Source: Timema cristinae (lineage: Eukaryota; Arthropoda; Insecta; Phasmatodea; Timematidae). From it: a DNA stretch of 64,000 nucleotides. A model generated the notes under the pieces. The model did not search any database, was not told where the DNA came from, and worked only from the letters and a program-made list of their open reading frames with translations. A program made the translations under genes and the position numbers. Of this stretch, positions 11,210 to 53,785 are shown one piece after another (the first letter of the stretch is position 1; each line of letters starts with the position of its first letter). The DNA lies in contig JBCFYV010000024.1 of assembly GCA_039000515.1 (NCBI GenBank), positions 18,014,041-18,078,040 on the forward strand, given 5' to 3'.

Positions 11210-13100
11210 AACTAAATTCAAATTTATAATTTGTTACTATATTACCTACAATTTGGTTATTTATTATCTGCCTTTAATACATCCTTTACTATTAAATCTA
11301 ATCAAGACAAAACTGTAATTTGCTTCTAAAATCCAATTTACCCTCCTACAACAAACATCATTGAACCATCCCAATTCGAGCGGAGTCTCACAGTATTAAT
11401 AAATAAATGCGTATGTATCTTGTAAAATATTTTTCTGTCTTCTCTGGGCTTAAGTTATTCTTACTTATACTACAATTCTCTTTGCTCTTAAGCATCACAT
11501 CCGGCTTCGTCATCATCCATTGCATAAACGCAAGATCTCAGGAAAGCATTTTTTGCATTCTTATCCAACTTTAATTTCACAATCGTTTAGTATTTTCCTA
11601 AAATAAATCAAATTTATCTTTTTATCCTTTAGGTAAGTGTACATTTTTATCTTTATTGTTGTTAATACTTGCAAAATATCAACATTATTATCTTGATATT
11701 ACAGCCTCCAAGAAAGCCTGGCAACGTTTTAGCGTTTTTGATTTTCACTATCACACTTTTATGCCTTATAGTTATCTTTGATTTGTTCTCCATTTAACTT
11801 AAATTTTGCATGTTTGGGTCCTACGTATATAATTGGGCACTATAATTTCTTTCACTAAGTTACAACTTTATCAATGTAAATTTTCTGCAAAATACGTTTG
11901 TTATAAAGTGCTTGTTATCTCTATAGCTTTAGTTATATAATCAATATGGCCGTGAGTAATTTACCACTGTTTTGTAAATTTTTTGTAAAAGCTTTTGCTA
12001 TACATTTTTTTGTATCTATATAGCTATAGTTATATAAGCAAATGGCCGTGAGTAATCTACTGCTAGGCCTGTTTAGATTTTAGAATAAAATCTTAATTCT
12101 TAAATATTGAGAGGCAATTTTTATTGTTTTATTTAAGGCTGATAATTTATTTTTAGCCTTTGTTCTCTCCATTTCCTCATTAGTGTTTCTACAAGGTACT
12201 TAAGGTCAAATCTGTGTGTTCAGCACTGCTTGCCTCTTCATTTTTATTTCTTCTTGCTGAACCATATTTTGGCAGTTTAAAATCAAGATTATTTTAATTT
12301 GATACAAGCTCATTTAAAAATGGCGTTTATTTTTTGTATAAAGGCTTATTAGCTTGTTCATTTTTTCTATCTCGCCTCACAACTTTTTTGATTTTAGAAG
12401 TTTGCTGAAAACTCTTCTGCTATTCTGTTCACATTCCAGACAATTATTTGTTTGATACCTAATATCGGTACATTTCCTTATGACTTAAATTTCATGCCGA
12501 ACTTAACACAATATTGACACTTTTGGTTATTCAAATTTTAGAATGAAATTTTTTTTTTGGTAAGGGTTAAAATATCGGAACTCAATATTTTTTCAACTAC
12601 AGAGGATAGAACTGTAACTCTCTCCCGAGTGCATTAACATGCTGAAACAAAAATGTGCTCAGTCTCAAAGAAGATAAAGTAAAAATTGTCATCTTTAATT
12701 TTTTGGTGCAATATCAAATATTAAAACTAAATATTACATCAGTGCACATGGACCTAAGTCACTGGACTCAATCATTACTCATGCATCTACAAAGCAATAT
12801 ATAAACGACAACCTCATCGACTAAGGAAATTATTTGAAATAACTTTTAAGTTGGGGAAACATGTCACATGTCAAAACTTGCATTCATTCAGAACAGTCAA
12901 GTTTAAAATCTTATAGTTAAATACACAGCAGCCATTAAGACCCAAATTAATTTTCCTGTTTGATATTTGGCTTAGAGTATAACTGCAAAGCTAGTTATGC
13001 TTCACTTAATGGTAATGGTTTCCACCCCTTTTTGAACTTTGGAAAACAATAAGGGGATGTTTTTTTTAAATTCGTGACACATTTAACACTATTGTAAAAA
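11210..13100. other. Non-coding stretch with one short direct repeat
   Basis: Mostly unique AT-rich DNA. A segment of about 40 bases (CTATAGTTATATAA...ATGGCCGTGAGTAATYTAC) occurs at about 11921 and again at about 12020. No gene seen. Confidence 0.5.
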
Positions 13101-13169
13101 CATTATAATAAACATCAAAACTTTTAATCGTTGAAAAGTACAAACATATTATTTTATTCTCTAGTAAAA

Positions 13170-13510
13170 TTTTAGTATTGGCCGTATTGAAAGAATAATT
13201 ACTTAATACGCAAACATCAAACATTCACCTGTATAGAGGAACAAAAATATTATTCTTTAATACCAGAAAATAGTATTGAAATAATAATTGAGTATCTATA
13301 TAAAAAAAATCAAAACCACTATGTAAAAAAATCATAAAAATGTTATAAGTATTAGAAAATATTAGTATTGGCAGTATTGAAAAAAAAATTAAAATGCATA
13401 AACATCAAAACTTACAAAGTTATTATTTTTTATTGGAAAATTGGCGCCATTGAAAAAACATTTATTGCAATACACAAACATCAAAACTTAGTTGTAGGAA
13501 AGTACAAAAA
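13170..13510. repeat. Degenerate repeats built on ATTGGC-GTATTGAAA and AAACATCAAAACTTA
   Basis: The pair of motifs recurs near 13178, 13368 and 13440 with irregular spacing. It lies directly beside the decayed ORF at 13545-14960 and may be its terminal or UTR sequence. Confidence 0.5.
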
Positions 13511-13544
13511 TAATATAATATGTAAGTATCACCAGGTGACTTTT

Positions 13545-14960
13545 TTTGAAAGCCCGTTTAGCTTCAAATTCCTCATTACTTATTGAAGATTTTGATCTAC
13601 ATAGGTTGGATTTTGCAACATTTACTTCTTTGAAACTATCATATGAATACATTGTTTTATACATTAATGTTGCAGGTTTGCTCTTGTCTCGACTTTCAAT
13701 ACCCTTATGTCTCAGATTTTTATGTGTTTCAGTAATTGTTTAGAGGGTTCAATGTATCAATCGTGCAAGTCTTTAATATCATAAAAATCAGCGTATCCCA
13801 TTTCCCAAACGATGTAAGGTGTACCTATAATGAATTAATAGTAACTGTTAGGTGCAAAGCTCTCATTGATCAGATTGTTTTTCCTGACACAATAGTTCTT
13901 TCTCTTGTTGATGCAGATGGTAATTATCAGAAAGCTGTTCTTTTCCCTCTCCTTTGGCATTAAAATGAGACGTGCACAAACCACACTGGTCTTTTTTGTT
14001 ACAAAAAGGCTAATTTTGTATTGGTGATTGAATATTCGTGAATACTTCACATGTTTGGAATAAGGTTCTCTTGTTTTGCAGTCTTGTTTGTAATCCCAAC
14101 ACAAATTGCATAAAGTTTTTCCACCATCAATATATTCACGAGAAGCTTGCTGCCGCGTGTAGTGGCTTTCAATGTGTGGAATTTATTCTTTGTGTTTTCT
14201 TATGCATTTCTTTTGCAACAAAGCCTATTTCCTTTTTAATGATGACTATGAATAGGTAAATCTGTAATTTCTAAAGTTGCCTCAAAAATTGTTTGTATAC
14301 CCAAACACATTGTTAATCTAATTCAGAATAAAATGTGTGATTTGGACACCTTCCTTTTTCTCTATATCAATAAGTTGGGCTGATTTGTTGCATACACTTA
14401 TTAATGAAATCTCTTGACGGGTAACATTCTTTAAATCCCAAAATTTGTTGAAAATAATTTTTTCTGTCATCTTCATTTATTTTTGTGCAGAATTTTATTC
14501 AACAATTTTCATTGCAAGGTTCTACCAAATTCCTAGCCTCTAAACTTTTTTGAGTCTTTGATTGGGAAATATAACTTTTGCCATAGTTTCTCAACAATTC
14601 GATTTTATTCTTTTTCCACAGTGATTGGCTCTCTACTCTTTTTTTTTTACCTCTTGGCTTTGCTTCACACCCAATAAGTTCCGGCTCAATACTCCCTTTA
14701 ATTTCAACCAATTTAGATAAATCAAGTCAGGGTTCAGGTTGACTTTCGGAATCTGAAGCAGATGTGTCTGAATCTGTAATAGAGGTAGAAACAAAATCTG
14801 GATCTTTATTACTGTTGTCTACTTCATATGAAGATCTACTTCCCTTAAGTCGAATCAACCTACATTTTGTCAGGTTATCAGTCTTCTGTTTTATTTAATT
14901 ACTTACTACCAGTTGATTTCTTTTTGAGATGTGTCATTTGTTCACGTGGTGGTCTGGTTT
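13545..14960 (-). pseudogene. Decayed multi-copy insect-type ORF, probably transposon-derived
   Basis: On the minus strand, broken frames give in order: an acidic Ser-rich segment (SKDPDFVSTSITDSDTSASDSE), a basic segment SLWKKNKIELLRNYGKSYIS with a following cysteine region (EARNLVEPCNENC), then TKINEDDRKNYF and a cysteine-containing segment like KKTSVVCA. This order (RN-x-GK-Y basic helix, CxxxC, then a KxxC.xC segment) matches a repetitive protein family seen in many insect genomes. I cannot name its superfamily. Many stops and frameshifts make it non-functional. Confidence 0.5.
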
Positions 14961-15179
14961 CTCTGACGGTAACACAAATAAGTTAAGTGGAAATCACAGA
15001 ACGTGCATTACCCATGAAACCTTATGAGGATATAAAAATGGATCATTTGTTCACTTTTATTTTTGAGATGGTGTCATGTAACCAGTCGACTCACTCCATC
15101 TTCTCAGCTTCTTGTTTATTATGGTTCCGCAGCAGCCAGTGTTTTAGTAGAGCATCTCGGAATTATTAAATTAATGGTG

Positions 15180-16230
15180 GGGGTTGAGAACAGTGCCGAT
15201 AAAATAAATAGAAATTTAGAGTAGAATTTGAAGCTTTATTCGAAATAAATACTAGAAATTTTGTACCACGGGTTACTTAATGTATAGAAACAAATTATTT
15301 AGTACATGAATACGGAGAATTATTTAAGGTAGTGGTCATTAGCCACTGGGTCTACATCTCTTTCCACCCATCTCGAAACCCTATCTCCCTATGTTATGAA
15401 AATAACTTTTTGAATACAGGTCTTATCTGTTTGTGTGCTAACCGGCCAGTGTTGCGTCTGACACTTATTTTCCACATAGGGTCAAACACACGCTAAATCG
15501 GATGTGCTGATTGGCTAGCTGTTTGCGCCAAACCTCCCTTTTCCACTGAGAGGCCACAGGTGCATCTCACAGCTTCAGGGTTCAGATAAATAATCTATCA
15601 TGATGCTTGAAAGTGAAAAGTAAAAGTAATAAATTTAGATGAAGCTAATATTCCAACAAGAACTTTAAAAATGAAAACTACTTGACTTAAAAGATAAAGG
15701 CTGAAAAATGAAGTTAAATGAATTGAAATTTAACACAGGTATTGCTTACAACTTTAATTAAGATTAAGACAGTTTATCATTGATATTAAAACTTACACTT
15801 AAAGATAATTAGAACACTTTTTCCTAACATAGAGCTTAAATTAGGCTTAGACGACTGGAAAACAATAATGTATTATTAATTTAGTACTTAAGTATCTTGA
15901 TCATATTTACAAGTTAACAATAGCAAACCAATACACTTATATAAATGGAAAGGACCTAAAACCTCAACCACTTTGCAGTCACTTTAACACTACAAATAAA
16001 CTCACGACCTGTCCATCACAAGTCAGAAGTGTCACTGTTCTTGGCGAGCATTCACGGGTTGTGTAGAATATAAAAGCGACACTACTGCCTCTAACGCAGT
16101 AATATTAAACTCTGGATTGTGTCACTTTTACAGAAACTTTTACTTGAAAATCTTAGTCTTTTGAGTTATGTTCCCATAGTTATAAAATCTGCTAATTATG
16201 ACTTGGCGCTATGTGTATCATTCTTGTTTT
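15180..16230. other. Upstream region with a canonical TATA motif
   Basis: No ORF. A segment at 15340-15600 is less AT-rich and carries ATTGGCT (CCAAT-like, about 15510). A canonical TATAAAAG stands near 16070, followed about 30 bases on by a mixed-sequence region. It could hold the promoter and non-coding exon of UAP56, or a retroelement LTR. No donor was convincing. Confidence 0.25.
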
Positions 16231-16479
16231 GTTTAGATTTGTTTCACAACACAATAATTTAAAGGCGTTCATTGTGATAACTTTAAAGGTCTGTCTATTC
16301 ACTATAAAATAAACTCATGTCCCACCATAAAATAAGACATCACTGTCCATCCACTATAAAAAACTAATGTCCCGCCATAAAATAAGATGTTGGTAATCAT
16401 CTGTTTCTGGTTTGTTTTTCAAAGTATTGCCAAGAATCATTAGTCAATCGACATTTCTTTTAAGTGTGTTACACCTAAG

Positions 16480-16855
16480 GTGTGGTAGAAGGAAGTGCGA
16501 GTAATTTTACAGTTTTTATAGCATTAAATTTATTTGGCTAAAATAAATAAAATATTTCTCTAGTAGCAACGTAGAGTTTAGTTTTCTGCACATGCTAATA
16601 TCAACAGATGGTGAATATATATAGAGGATGTCCTGGAATTTTGTCAACTTTTTAAATAAAGATAGAAAGTTTTGACAACATTCCAGGTAACCTTTGACAG
16701 ATGTTCAATATCGGTTGATATTAGCATGTGCAGAAAACTAAACTCTACGCTGCTACTGGAGAAATATTTGATTTATTTTGACAAAAAAATTATCAACGCT
16801 ATAAAAACTGTAAAATTACTCTCGCTCCCTTCTGCCGCACGTTAAACAAATTCTG
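16480..16855. mobile_element. Foldback element: long inverted repeat inserted beside snoRNA copy 1
   Basis: The left arm (GTAGAAGGAAGTGCGAG...AGAGTTTAGTTTTCTGCACATGC, about 16485-16605) is matched in inverse by the right arm (GCATGTGCAGAAAAC...CTCCCTTCTGCCGC, about 16725-16850). The centre contains a second nested palindrome (CCTGGAATTTTGTCAAC with GACAACATTCCAGG). Transcribed, it would be a near-continuous double-stranded hairpin with arms over 100 bases. It has no coding capacity. Confidence 0.8.
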
Positions 16856-16924
16856 CTCTTTTTGGTGAACAAGTGACTCAAGCTTTACTTGTAATATGTT
16901 ATCATTTGGTAACTTAGTTAAATT

Positions 16925-17008
16925 GGAAATCCAAGTGATGTTTCTTAAATTGTCTCGACTTCTAGTGAAGACACTTATTTCACCACTACCCACTACTGAT
17001 GGATTTCC
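16925..17008 (+). ncRNA. Box C/D snoRNA, family 1 copy 1 (upstream of UAP56 exon 1)
   Basis: A terminal stem GGAAATCCA (16925-16933) pairs perfectly with TGGATTTCC (17000-17008), and extends to AAATT on each side with one bulge. Box C is GTGATGT (16935-16941) and box D is CTGA (16996-16999). The 13 bases before box D (CCACTACCCACTA) are identical in all three copies and would be the guide. A weak C'-like GTGAAGA lies inside. I recognise no rRNA or snRNA target, so I treat it as orphan. It would act in nucleolar or Cajal-body RNPs with fibrillarin. A UAP56 5'UTR intron is the probable host. Confidence 0.72.
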
Positions 17009-17187
17009 TAATTTTAATGAACCTAACTAATAGTAATTAAAATGTGTTAAAATCTATTAGGCTATATCCTAAAACCAAAGTAAAACTTAATATTAAATCT
17101 TGTGTTTTTTATGGACTTTGAATCTTAAATGTTTACTTTTTTAAGAATTTTATATTAATTAAATGGTGAAATCGATAAACATGTGAA

Positions 17188-17550
17188 TGTGTCTTGGAAG
17201 TTGTATGTGGACTACTGCAATGTGTCTTGGAAGTTGTATGTGGACTACTGCAATGTGTCTTGGAAGTTGTATGTGGACTACTGCAATGTGTCTTGGAAGT
17301 TGTATGTGGACTACTGCAATGTGTCTTGGAAGTTGTATGTGGACTACTGCAATGTGTCTTGGAAGTTGTATGTGGACTACTGCAATGTGTCTTGGAAGTT
17401 GTATGTGGACTACTGCAATGTGTTTTGGAAGTTGTATGTGGACTACTGCAATATGTTTTGAAAGTTGTATGTGGACTACTGCAATGTGTCTTGGAAGTTG
17501 TATGTGGACTACTGCAATGTGTCTTGGAAGTTGTATGTGGACTACTGCAA
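17188..17550 (+). repeat. 33-base minisatellite, exactly 11 units
   Basis: The unit is TGTGTCTTGGAAGTTG followed by TATGTGGACTACTGCAA. The 363 bases are exactly 11 units with only a few substitutions (units 8 and 9). Because 33 is a multiple of three and the unit lacks stops in the + frames, all three frames stay open. That creates artificial ORFs of up to 177 codons. It abuts a LINE relic. Confidence 0.95.
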
Positions 17551-18040
17551 TAAATGAGGTATTGAAAGAGGCAAAAATAGCATTATATAAAAGTGTATTG
17601 ATGCCAACATTATTTCACGGCTGTGAAGCGTGGGTTTGTCAGGAGAAAGTTAGTAGAAACACAATTGGTGAATGTGATTGTAATGAGAAATCTAAGAAAT
17701 ATATGTGGAAAAACTTGTAATGGCAGTCACTAATGAATGGTTGCTGAAGTATTGTAGTTTGGATATGTATGGATAAAAAGGAAGGGGTAGGTCATGTAAG
17801 ACATGACTAAATTGCTAGATGAATGTGTGAAAAAGAGAAACATTTTAAGAGTTTTAAGAATAAAAGCATTTATTGCATGGTGTTTGATTGTTGTTGAAGT
17901 GAAGGGAGTATGCAAGGATAGGAAAGTGTGGAGAAAGTTAGTGAGAATGGATTAAGTATGGAGCTTTTTATTAGCCATATGCGCAGTTTCTTGCCTATCC
18001 TGTAATGGAAATGCGGGATTAGGTATTTATTTATGTACGC
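17551..18040 (+). mobile_element. LINE relic, 3' end of the reverse-transcriptase ORF
   Basis: The translation EAKIALYKSVLMPTLFHGCEAWV matches the Y-x-x-x-x-x-P-x-L-x-x-G-x-E-x-W segment after the RT domain of insect LINEs. MRNLRNICGK, in another frame, and CKDRKVWRKLVS, near 17910-17940, follow in the expected order. Frames are broken several times. The 5' part is missing, and the minisatellite stands where it should be. Confidence 0.7.
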
Positions 18041-19214
18041 TATAAATAACAAGTTCATTGGCGGTATCTACTCAGCGTGATTTGAAATAATGTCAAACTT
18101 TCCTTTCACTGTGTGACATCAGCTTAGCCCTTTCCAATTTTAAAATCATCTAAATCACTGGACATCAGGGTTAGAAAAAAATCCTAATCTTTTTACCTGG
18201 CCCACTTGATTTTTTTCTGATAAAACCAGTTTTTTAATTGCGTTTTAATTAATTAATTCTCAGTGTCCAGCGTACTGGAAATGTCAGGGAATTTGCTTGG
18301 TCATGGGAAATTCAGGAAATTTTATCAACTATGGAACTTTTACATATATGCTATAATAATAGGTCAAAATAGCACTTTTATTCCAGTTTATATACACCAC
18401 AAATTTCTTCTGCATCAATTTGTATCAAGTGGTCCAACACTGGTTGCTTGACCATTAAAACATTGTTATATTTTGTGTACTGTTAACTTCATATGTTGAC
18501 AGCTTAAAACTTTTTATTTTCACTGGTTTCAAAGTGGCAGCCATTTTGTTTCATGACGCACAGCATTTTTGGCATTTGTGGTAACTTCTTTATATTAGCT
18601 CTGGTAAGTTGTAGGACAAATTTACAGACTATGCAGTTAAGCACATTATAGGCTATAATTTTGTTAAGGTATGTTATTATACTATAAATATGTCATCAAT
18701 TTTAAGGCTAAAGTTTTGTATTTCATTTGCTAAACATGTCATTTTAAAGATCATTTTTAGGTTAGAAGGCAGTTTATTTAATGATTGAATTTTGTTTGGA
18801 AATAGGCCCTACAGGTGAAACATTATTCTTATGTTAACATTATTTGAAGTTTGAGAGTTTTGTGTTTTATTCTCATAAAGTTATACTTAAAAAAAATTAA
18901 CATTAAGATTCAATATCTCCGGTGGGCAGTTATTTAACTATCTGAAATTTACACACAGTAAGTAACTTTGTTAAAATGTTGAGTTTGATATTCAAGTGGT
19001 TCAAGAGATACAACCTTGCTAAGGTAGTAAATAAATTCAATAATTTAACAGCATGACCTATTCTTGCATGGGAAATATTTCCTTACTTTATTTGCAGGTC
19101 TGGACAGGCACATACGTGCAGCATTCGGTGAAGCTTTGGCTCTACTTTGTTAGTCTGCTTGTTGCACTGATACAGAAAGGTTTATTTGTGTTTCAATATG
19201 TGAAACTAGATTAT
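18041..19214. other. Non-coding stretch
   Basis: A possible transposon fragment at 18245-18330 (GGAAATGTCAGGGAATTT) resembles the MITE at 40650. No gene seen. Confidence 0.4.
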
Positions 19215-19377
19215 TTTTCACAGCACAAAACAATAATTTTGAAAACATCCATTGTGAAAACTTTAAAGATCTCTCTATCCACTATAAAATAAAATATGTT
19301 GATGATCAGCTGCTTCTAGTTTATTTTTCAAAGCATTGTTAGGAACGGTGAACTGTGGTAAATTGTCGGACTTCTAT

Positions 19378-19690
19378 GTGGGGTTAGGGTTAAATCCTTG
19401 GTCCTGGCAAAGATTTATCTGATTACCAAACCCATGTTTGAAACTGCCTCTACTGCTTGAAAAAGTGAAAGAGAGGGGTGGACAAAAGAATAGAGACTGT
19501 CACCCCAGGTAGATTTTATGGATAAATACGTCCCAACCCCAGTGGTGAATTGATCTAACCTGTCAATCTTGTGTTAGACTTACATTCTTTAGGAGGGGAG
19601 ATTTGGGTTTTAATCTCAATCGGCTCTCCACTCTCCTTTCATGTAAATGCAGTTAGATTACCTCTAAAAACCTGTCTTCCTCCCTATCAA
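19378..19690 (+). repeat. SINE fragments: family B piece followed by degraded family A copy
   Basis: 19378-19432 reads GGGTTAAATCCTTGGTCCTGGCA...CTGATTACCAAACCC, the box B end and early body of family B. 19540-19690 follows the order of family A (TAGACT...GGGGAGATTTGGGTTTTAATC, then CCTCTAAAAACCTGTCTTCC). Confidence 0.5.
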
Positions 19691-20195
19691 ATTAGTCATA
19701 TAGTTTATTTAAAGACCTTAAATAGGTATTGCAGACTGATGGATAGGAAACGTAATGTTATTGCAAGTCTTTCCTGCACACTTATGGGCCCTCTACACAT
19801 TTTTTTCTTGAACTTTTGATTCAATCAAAATAATTAGATGCTCAATCTCTTGGTGACATTCAAGTGAAGTTTTTGTATTGACCACTAATTTCTAGAAATT
19901 TAAGGTGGTGGAGCAAACTATTTCCAATGTATTCCACTCGCCTAGAGTACAATTTGAGTTTTCCACCATCGGCTATCCTGTTTTTTTTTCTTTGTTGCAA
20001 GATGTAGATAAATATATCAAACTGTGACAGTCAATTTTAATATTTTCTTGTTCATTGTGTCATGCACGAGAGTTCATAACTTTATGAAGAAAAGTATGGC
20101 TCACGGGAATACTTAGATTTGGCTTGCAAAGTGGTTCGGTTTGCTAGTCTGTACACAGCTTAGTATGTTATAATTTGATAACTTAGTTATCTATT

Positions 20196-20280
20196 GGAAA
20201 TCCAAGTGATGTTTCATAAATTGTTTCTAGATTGTAGTGAAGACACTTATTTCACCACTACCCACTACTGATGGATTTCC
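20196..20280 (+). ncRNA. Box C/D snoRNA, family 1 copy 2 (upstream of UAP56 exon 1)
   Basis: Same architecture as copy 1: stem GGAAATCCA (20196-20204) with TGGATTTCC (20272-20280), box C GTGATGT (20206-20212), box D CTGA (20268-20271), and the identical guide. It sits 3.3 kb downstream of copy 1 inside a duplicated segment, because the sequence some 650-1000 bases upstream (19215-19350) also matches 16240-16430. Differences from copy 1 fall in the middle of the RNA, while stem, boxes and guide are kept. Confidence 0.75.
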
Positions 20281-20399
20281 TAATTTTAATTGTCTAATGA
20301 ACCTTACTAATGATCATTTAAAAGTATTAAATTCTATTGTCTTAGATCAAAGTAGGGCCTAAACCTTAATATTTGATATGGTGTTTTGTGGACTGTGAA

Positions 20400-21032
20400 T
20401 TGAACTTTGAAATTTCTGAGAACTTTTTATAAATTAATAGAAAATCAGGGAACTTAAATACTTGGCTAGAAAAAAATATTAAATCAAAAGTCATTCTTCC
20501 TTCGACTCGACTAAAGCTTTGGTTAACTGTAGTATATTCTGTTTGATCACTGAAGCAATGTAATTTATTTTGAGCTTTGCGTCTACATTATTTGTATGAA
20601 AGTAATTTCTCAACAATGACTATTCAAAGTTAAAGAAATCATTGGGCTGTTGAGGATGGCATTCCTCTGTTTACTATTAAAACAAAATCCAAACTGAACC
20701 ATCTTGTGAGAGGGAAAAAAATCTATTCTATTCCACAATATGACAAGTAAACCTACTACATATTTTCTCAAAATAGTATTTGTCATAAAATGTTAAAACA
20801 ATGGTTATTTTGTAAAACTTTACTTTTCTTAATGTTTCATAACTTTTCACAAGGTTCTTAGCAGAAGAATAAATTGAATACTTCACACATACCTTCTTTT
20901 TGTTCTACTTATAATGCAAAAGTGTTTTGCCCCCAAAAAAGTGAGGCTTAACAATTACTTTTAATGCCCAAATGAGGCTTGAGTGCATAAAGTTTGTGAA
21001 CCGTTGATCTATAAGTCATTCACGCGCTAAGT
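20400..21032. other. Non-coding stretch
   Basis: No gene or repeat recognised except runs of A. Confidence 0.4.
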
Positions 21033-21265
21033 TTACCTGGATGACAACTCAAAATGTTACTAGAAGTAATTCCTCATATATCACTACGCCAACAGCTGAC
21101 ATATTACTTTGAATGACTGTAATGAAAAAGAATTATCTCTTTTCCAAGTAAACGATGCTGTATTAAAAGATATTGATGTGTGCACTATATTACACAAAAT
21201 CAGTAACGTTCCAAAACAAAAAATAAGTACTTTTAATTATGTTTAAAATATTGTTTCGAGCAGAG
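21015..21265. mobile_element. TIR element family M2, end fragment
   Basis: The terminus ATTCACGCGCTAAGTTTACC-TGGATGACAACTC matches the inverted end of the element at 27086-27965, including the internal CAACAGCTGACAT. Near 21210-21255, AAGTACTTTTAATTATG is the reverse complement of 35300-35320, so pieces of the family lie in both orientations. Confidence 0.6.
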
Positions 21266-21764
21266 CAGTATGTTTTGTTCTGACTGCATGGATTTAAGAT
21301 GTGTCGTTTCTCCATGGCTATAAATACATAGATTGGTTAAAAACTAGACAAGGGTCCAGTATGTTGGCCCAATAGTAGCATAATAAACACAGTTTGCTTT
21401 TCCACATTTGTTGGTGTCCAACTTGTTAACTAACATACAAGACATGATAAGGCTTCTAGGAAGTAAGCTTAGGCATAGGTAAAAACAAACTTGTGTGAAT
21501 TAACCTAAAATATTGAAGAATCCATACATTAACCATGAATAAGTAAAAAAAAATGAGAAAATAAGTGAAAAGTGAAATGTTTTGGATAAGAGTTTACTAG
21601 AACAAAAATGGCTACTGATCCTGTATAGATCTCTAAGCTAATAATGCGCCAGGGAGTGAGTTAATCAAATTGGGAGAAAATAATGGATGTTATATTTATC
21701 ATTCAAATATACTAAATATAAGACTTATTACCTATTTTCATATTGGTATATTGTTATGTTCTAG

Positions 21765-21779
21765 AACATAAAAAAAGAA
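21765..21779 (+). other. 5'UTR end of the first coding exon
   Basis: A pyrimidine-containing tract ending TGTTCTAG at 21757-21764 is a plausible 3' splice site only 15 bases before the ATG. This implies a 5'UTR intron and at least one upstream non-coding exon. I could not identify that exon. Two snoRNA copies upstream (16925, 20196) fit inside such an intron. Confidence 0.6.
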
Positions 21780-53206
<31,427 letters not shown>

Positions 53207-53785
53207 AACCAGCTTGATTATTTTCTTCTGTGTTCATTTGGGTGAGTTTTTCACTTAACTTAATTCATTTGTTAGTAGAATTATTAAATTAAAATGCATT
53301 GCATGATGAAAATTATGTTATGATATATGATTTCATTGAACTCTCTCACTGAAGGTGCATTGTTATACATATATTTTGTCAGATTCTTAAATTTACCCAT
53401 ATAAGAGAAGAGAAAAGTAACTTATTTAAAATACCTATACGAATTATAAAATCCTAACTGCATTTGATATTAGTTTTTAATTTAAATATTTTTTTTAAGA
53501 ACTTTTGAGGTTTTAGGGGTGTGTGAAGTCCAATTTATTAATTGACATAATGAAATTGGAATATTCTCTTTTTTGTGCTAGATTAAAATATGACATTTTA
53601 GTTATTTGTTTAACTTTCAGACAATTCTTTCAAAATTGTAAGTAAAACTTTGTTTGATTTGGATAAATATCAGATTTCTTCATATCTAATATTGATTTGT
53701 TAAATACAAACCAGAAATTTGAATTTGGAGCGTGAGAAAAAATGATGAAATAAAAGGAAATAAAAATTGTAAATACCAGTAAATA
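53207..53785 (+). other. Probable spliced 3'UTR of UAP56 with poly(A) signals
   Basis: A strong donor (TTTGG|GTGAGTTTTT) lies at 53242, 36 bases after the stop. A pyrimidine-rich acceptor (TTTAACTTTCAG) ends at 53620. The 379-base interval would be a 3'UTR intron holding a C/D snoRNA at 53293-53363. Two AATAAA signals (53749-53754, 53759-53764), followed by a GT-rich stretch near 53788, suggest cleavage near 53780. The splice pairing and the poly(A) site are inferred. Confidence 0.5.
53293..53363 (+). ncRNA. Box C/D snoRNA, family 2 copy B (putative 3'UTR intron of UAP56)
   Basis: Box C ATGATGA (53304-53310) and box D CTGA (53350-53353) are closed by a 7-bp stem AATGCAT (53294-53300) with GTGCATT (53356-53362). 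The guide TTGAACTCTCTC is identical to copy A. It starts 51 bases after the 53242 donor and ends about 257 bases before the 53620 acceptor, a typical intronic placement. Between copies the region around the C box and the outer flanks have drifted, whereas the stretch from ATATGATTTCATTG to box D is identical. Confidence 0.75.

Larger units (their letters stand above)
16240..17130 (+). repeat. Segmental duplication, left copy (contains snoRNA copy 1)
   Basis: CACAACACAATAATTT...TTCATTGTGATAACTTTAAAGGTCT near 16245 matches 19220-19275. AATCATCTGTTTCTGGTTT matches 19300-19330, and the snoRNA with its 3' flank (to about 17130) matches 20170-20400. The left copy was interrupted by the foldback element at 16480-16855. 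A small internal tandem repeat (CACTATAAA...CCATAAAATAAGA) is present at 16300-16390. Confidence 0.75.
19215..20400 (+). repeat. Segmental duplication, right copy (contains snoRNA copy 2)
   Basis: Counterpart of 16240-17130. The order of matching blocks is the same. This copy has no foldback element. A SINE B fragment and a SINE A-like copy (19378-19690) lie in the space between the matching blocks. Confidence 0.7.

Noticed and set aside
17188..17550. CRISPR-like array
   Set aside because: The units are contiguous with no variable spacers and the genome is eukaryotic.
17183..17720. Overlapping ORFs of 92-177 codons, Cys/Trp-rich repeat protein
   Set aside because: They are the three frames of a 33-base minisatellite without stops, running into a LINE relic. 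Three frames being open together argues against coding.
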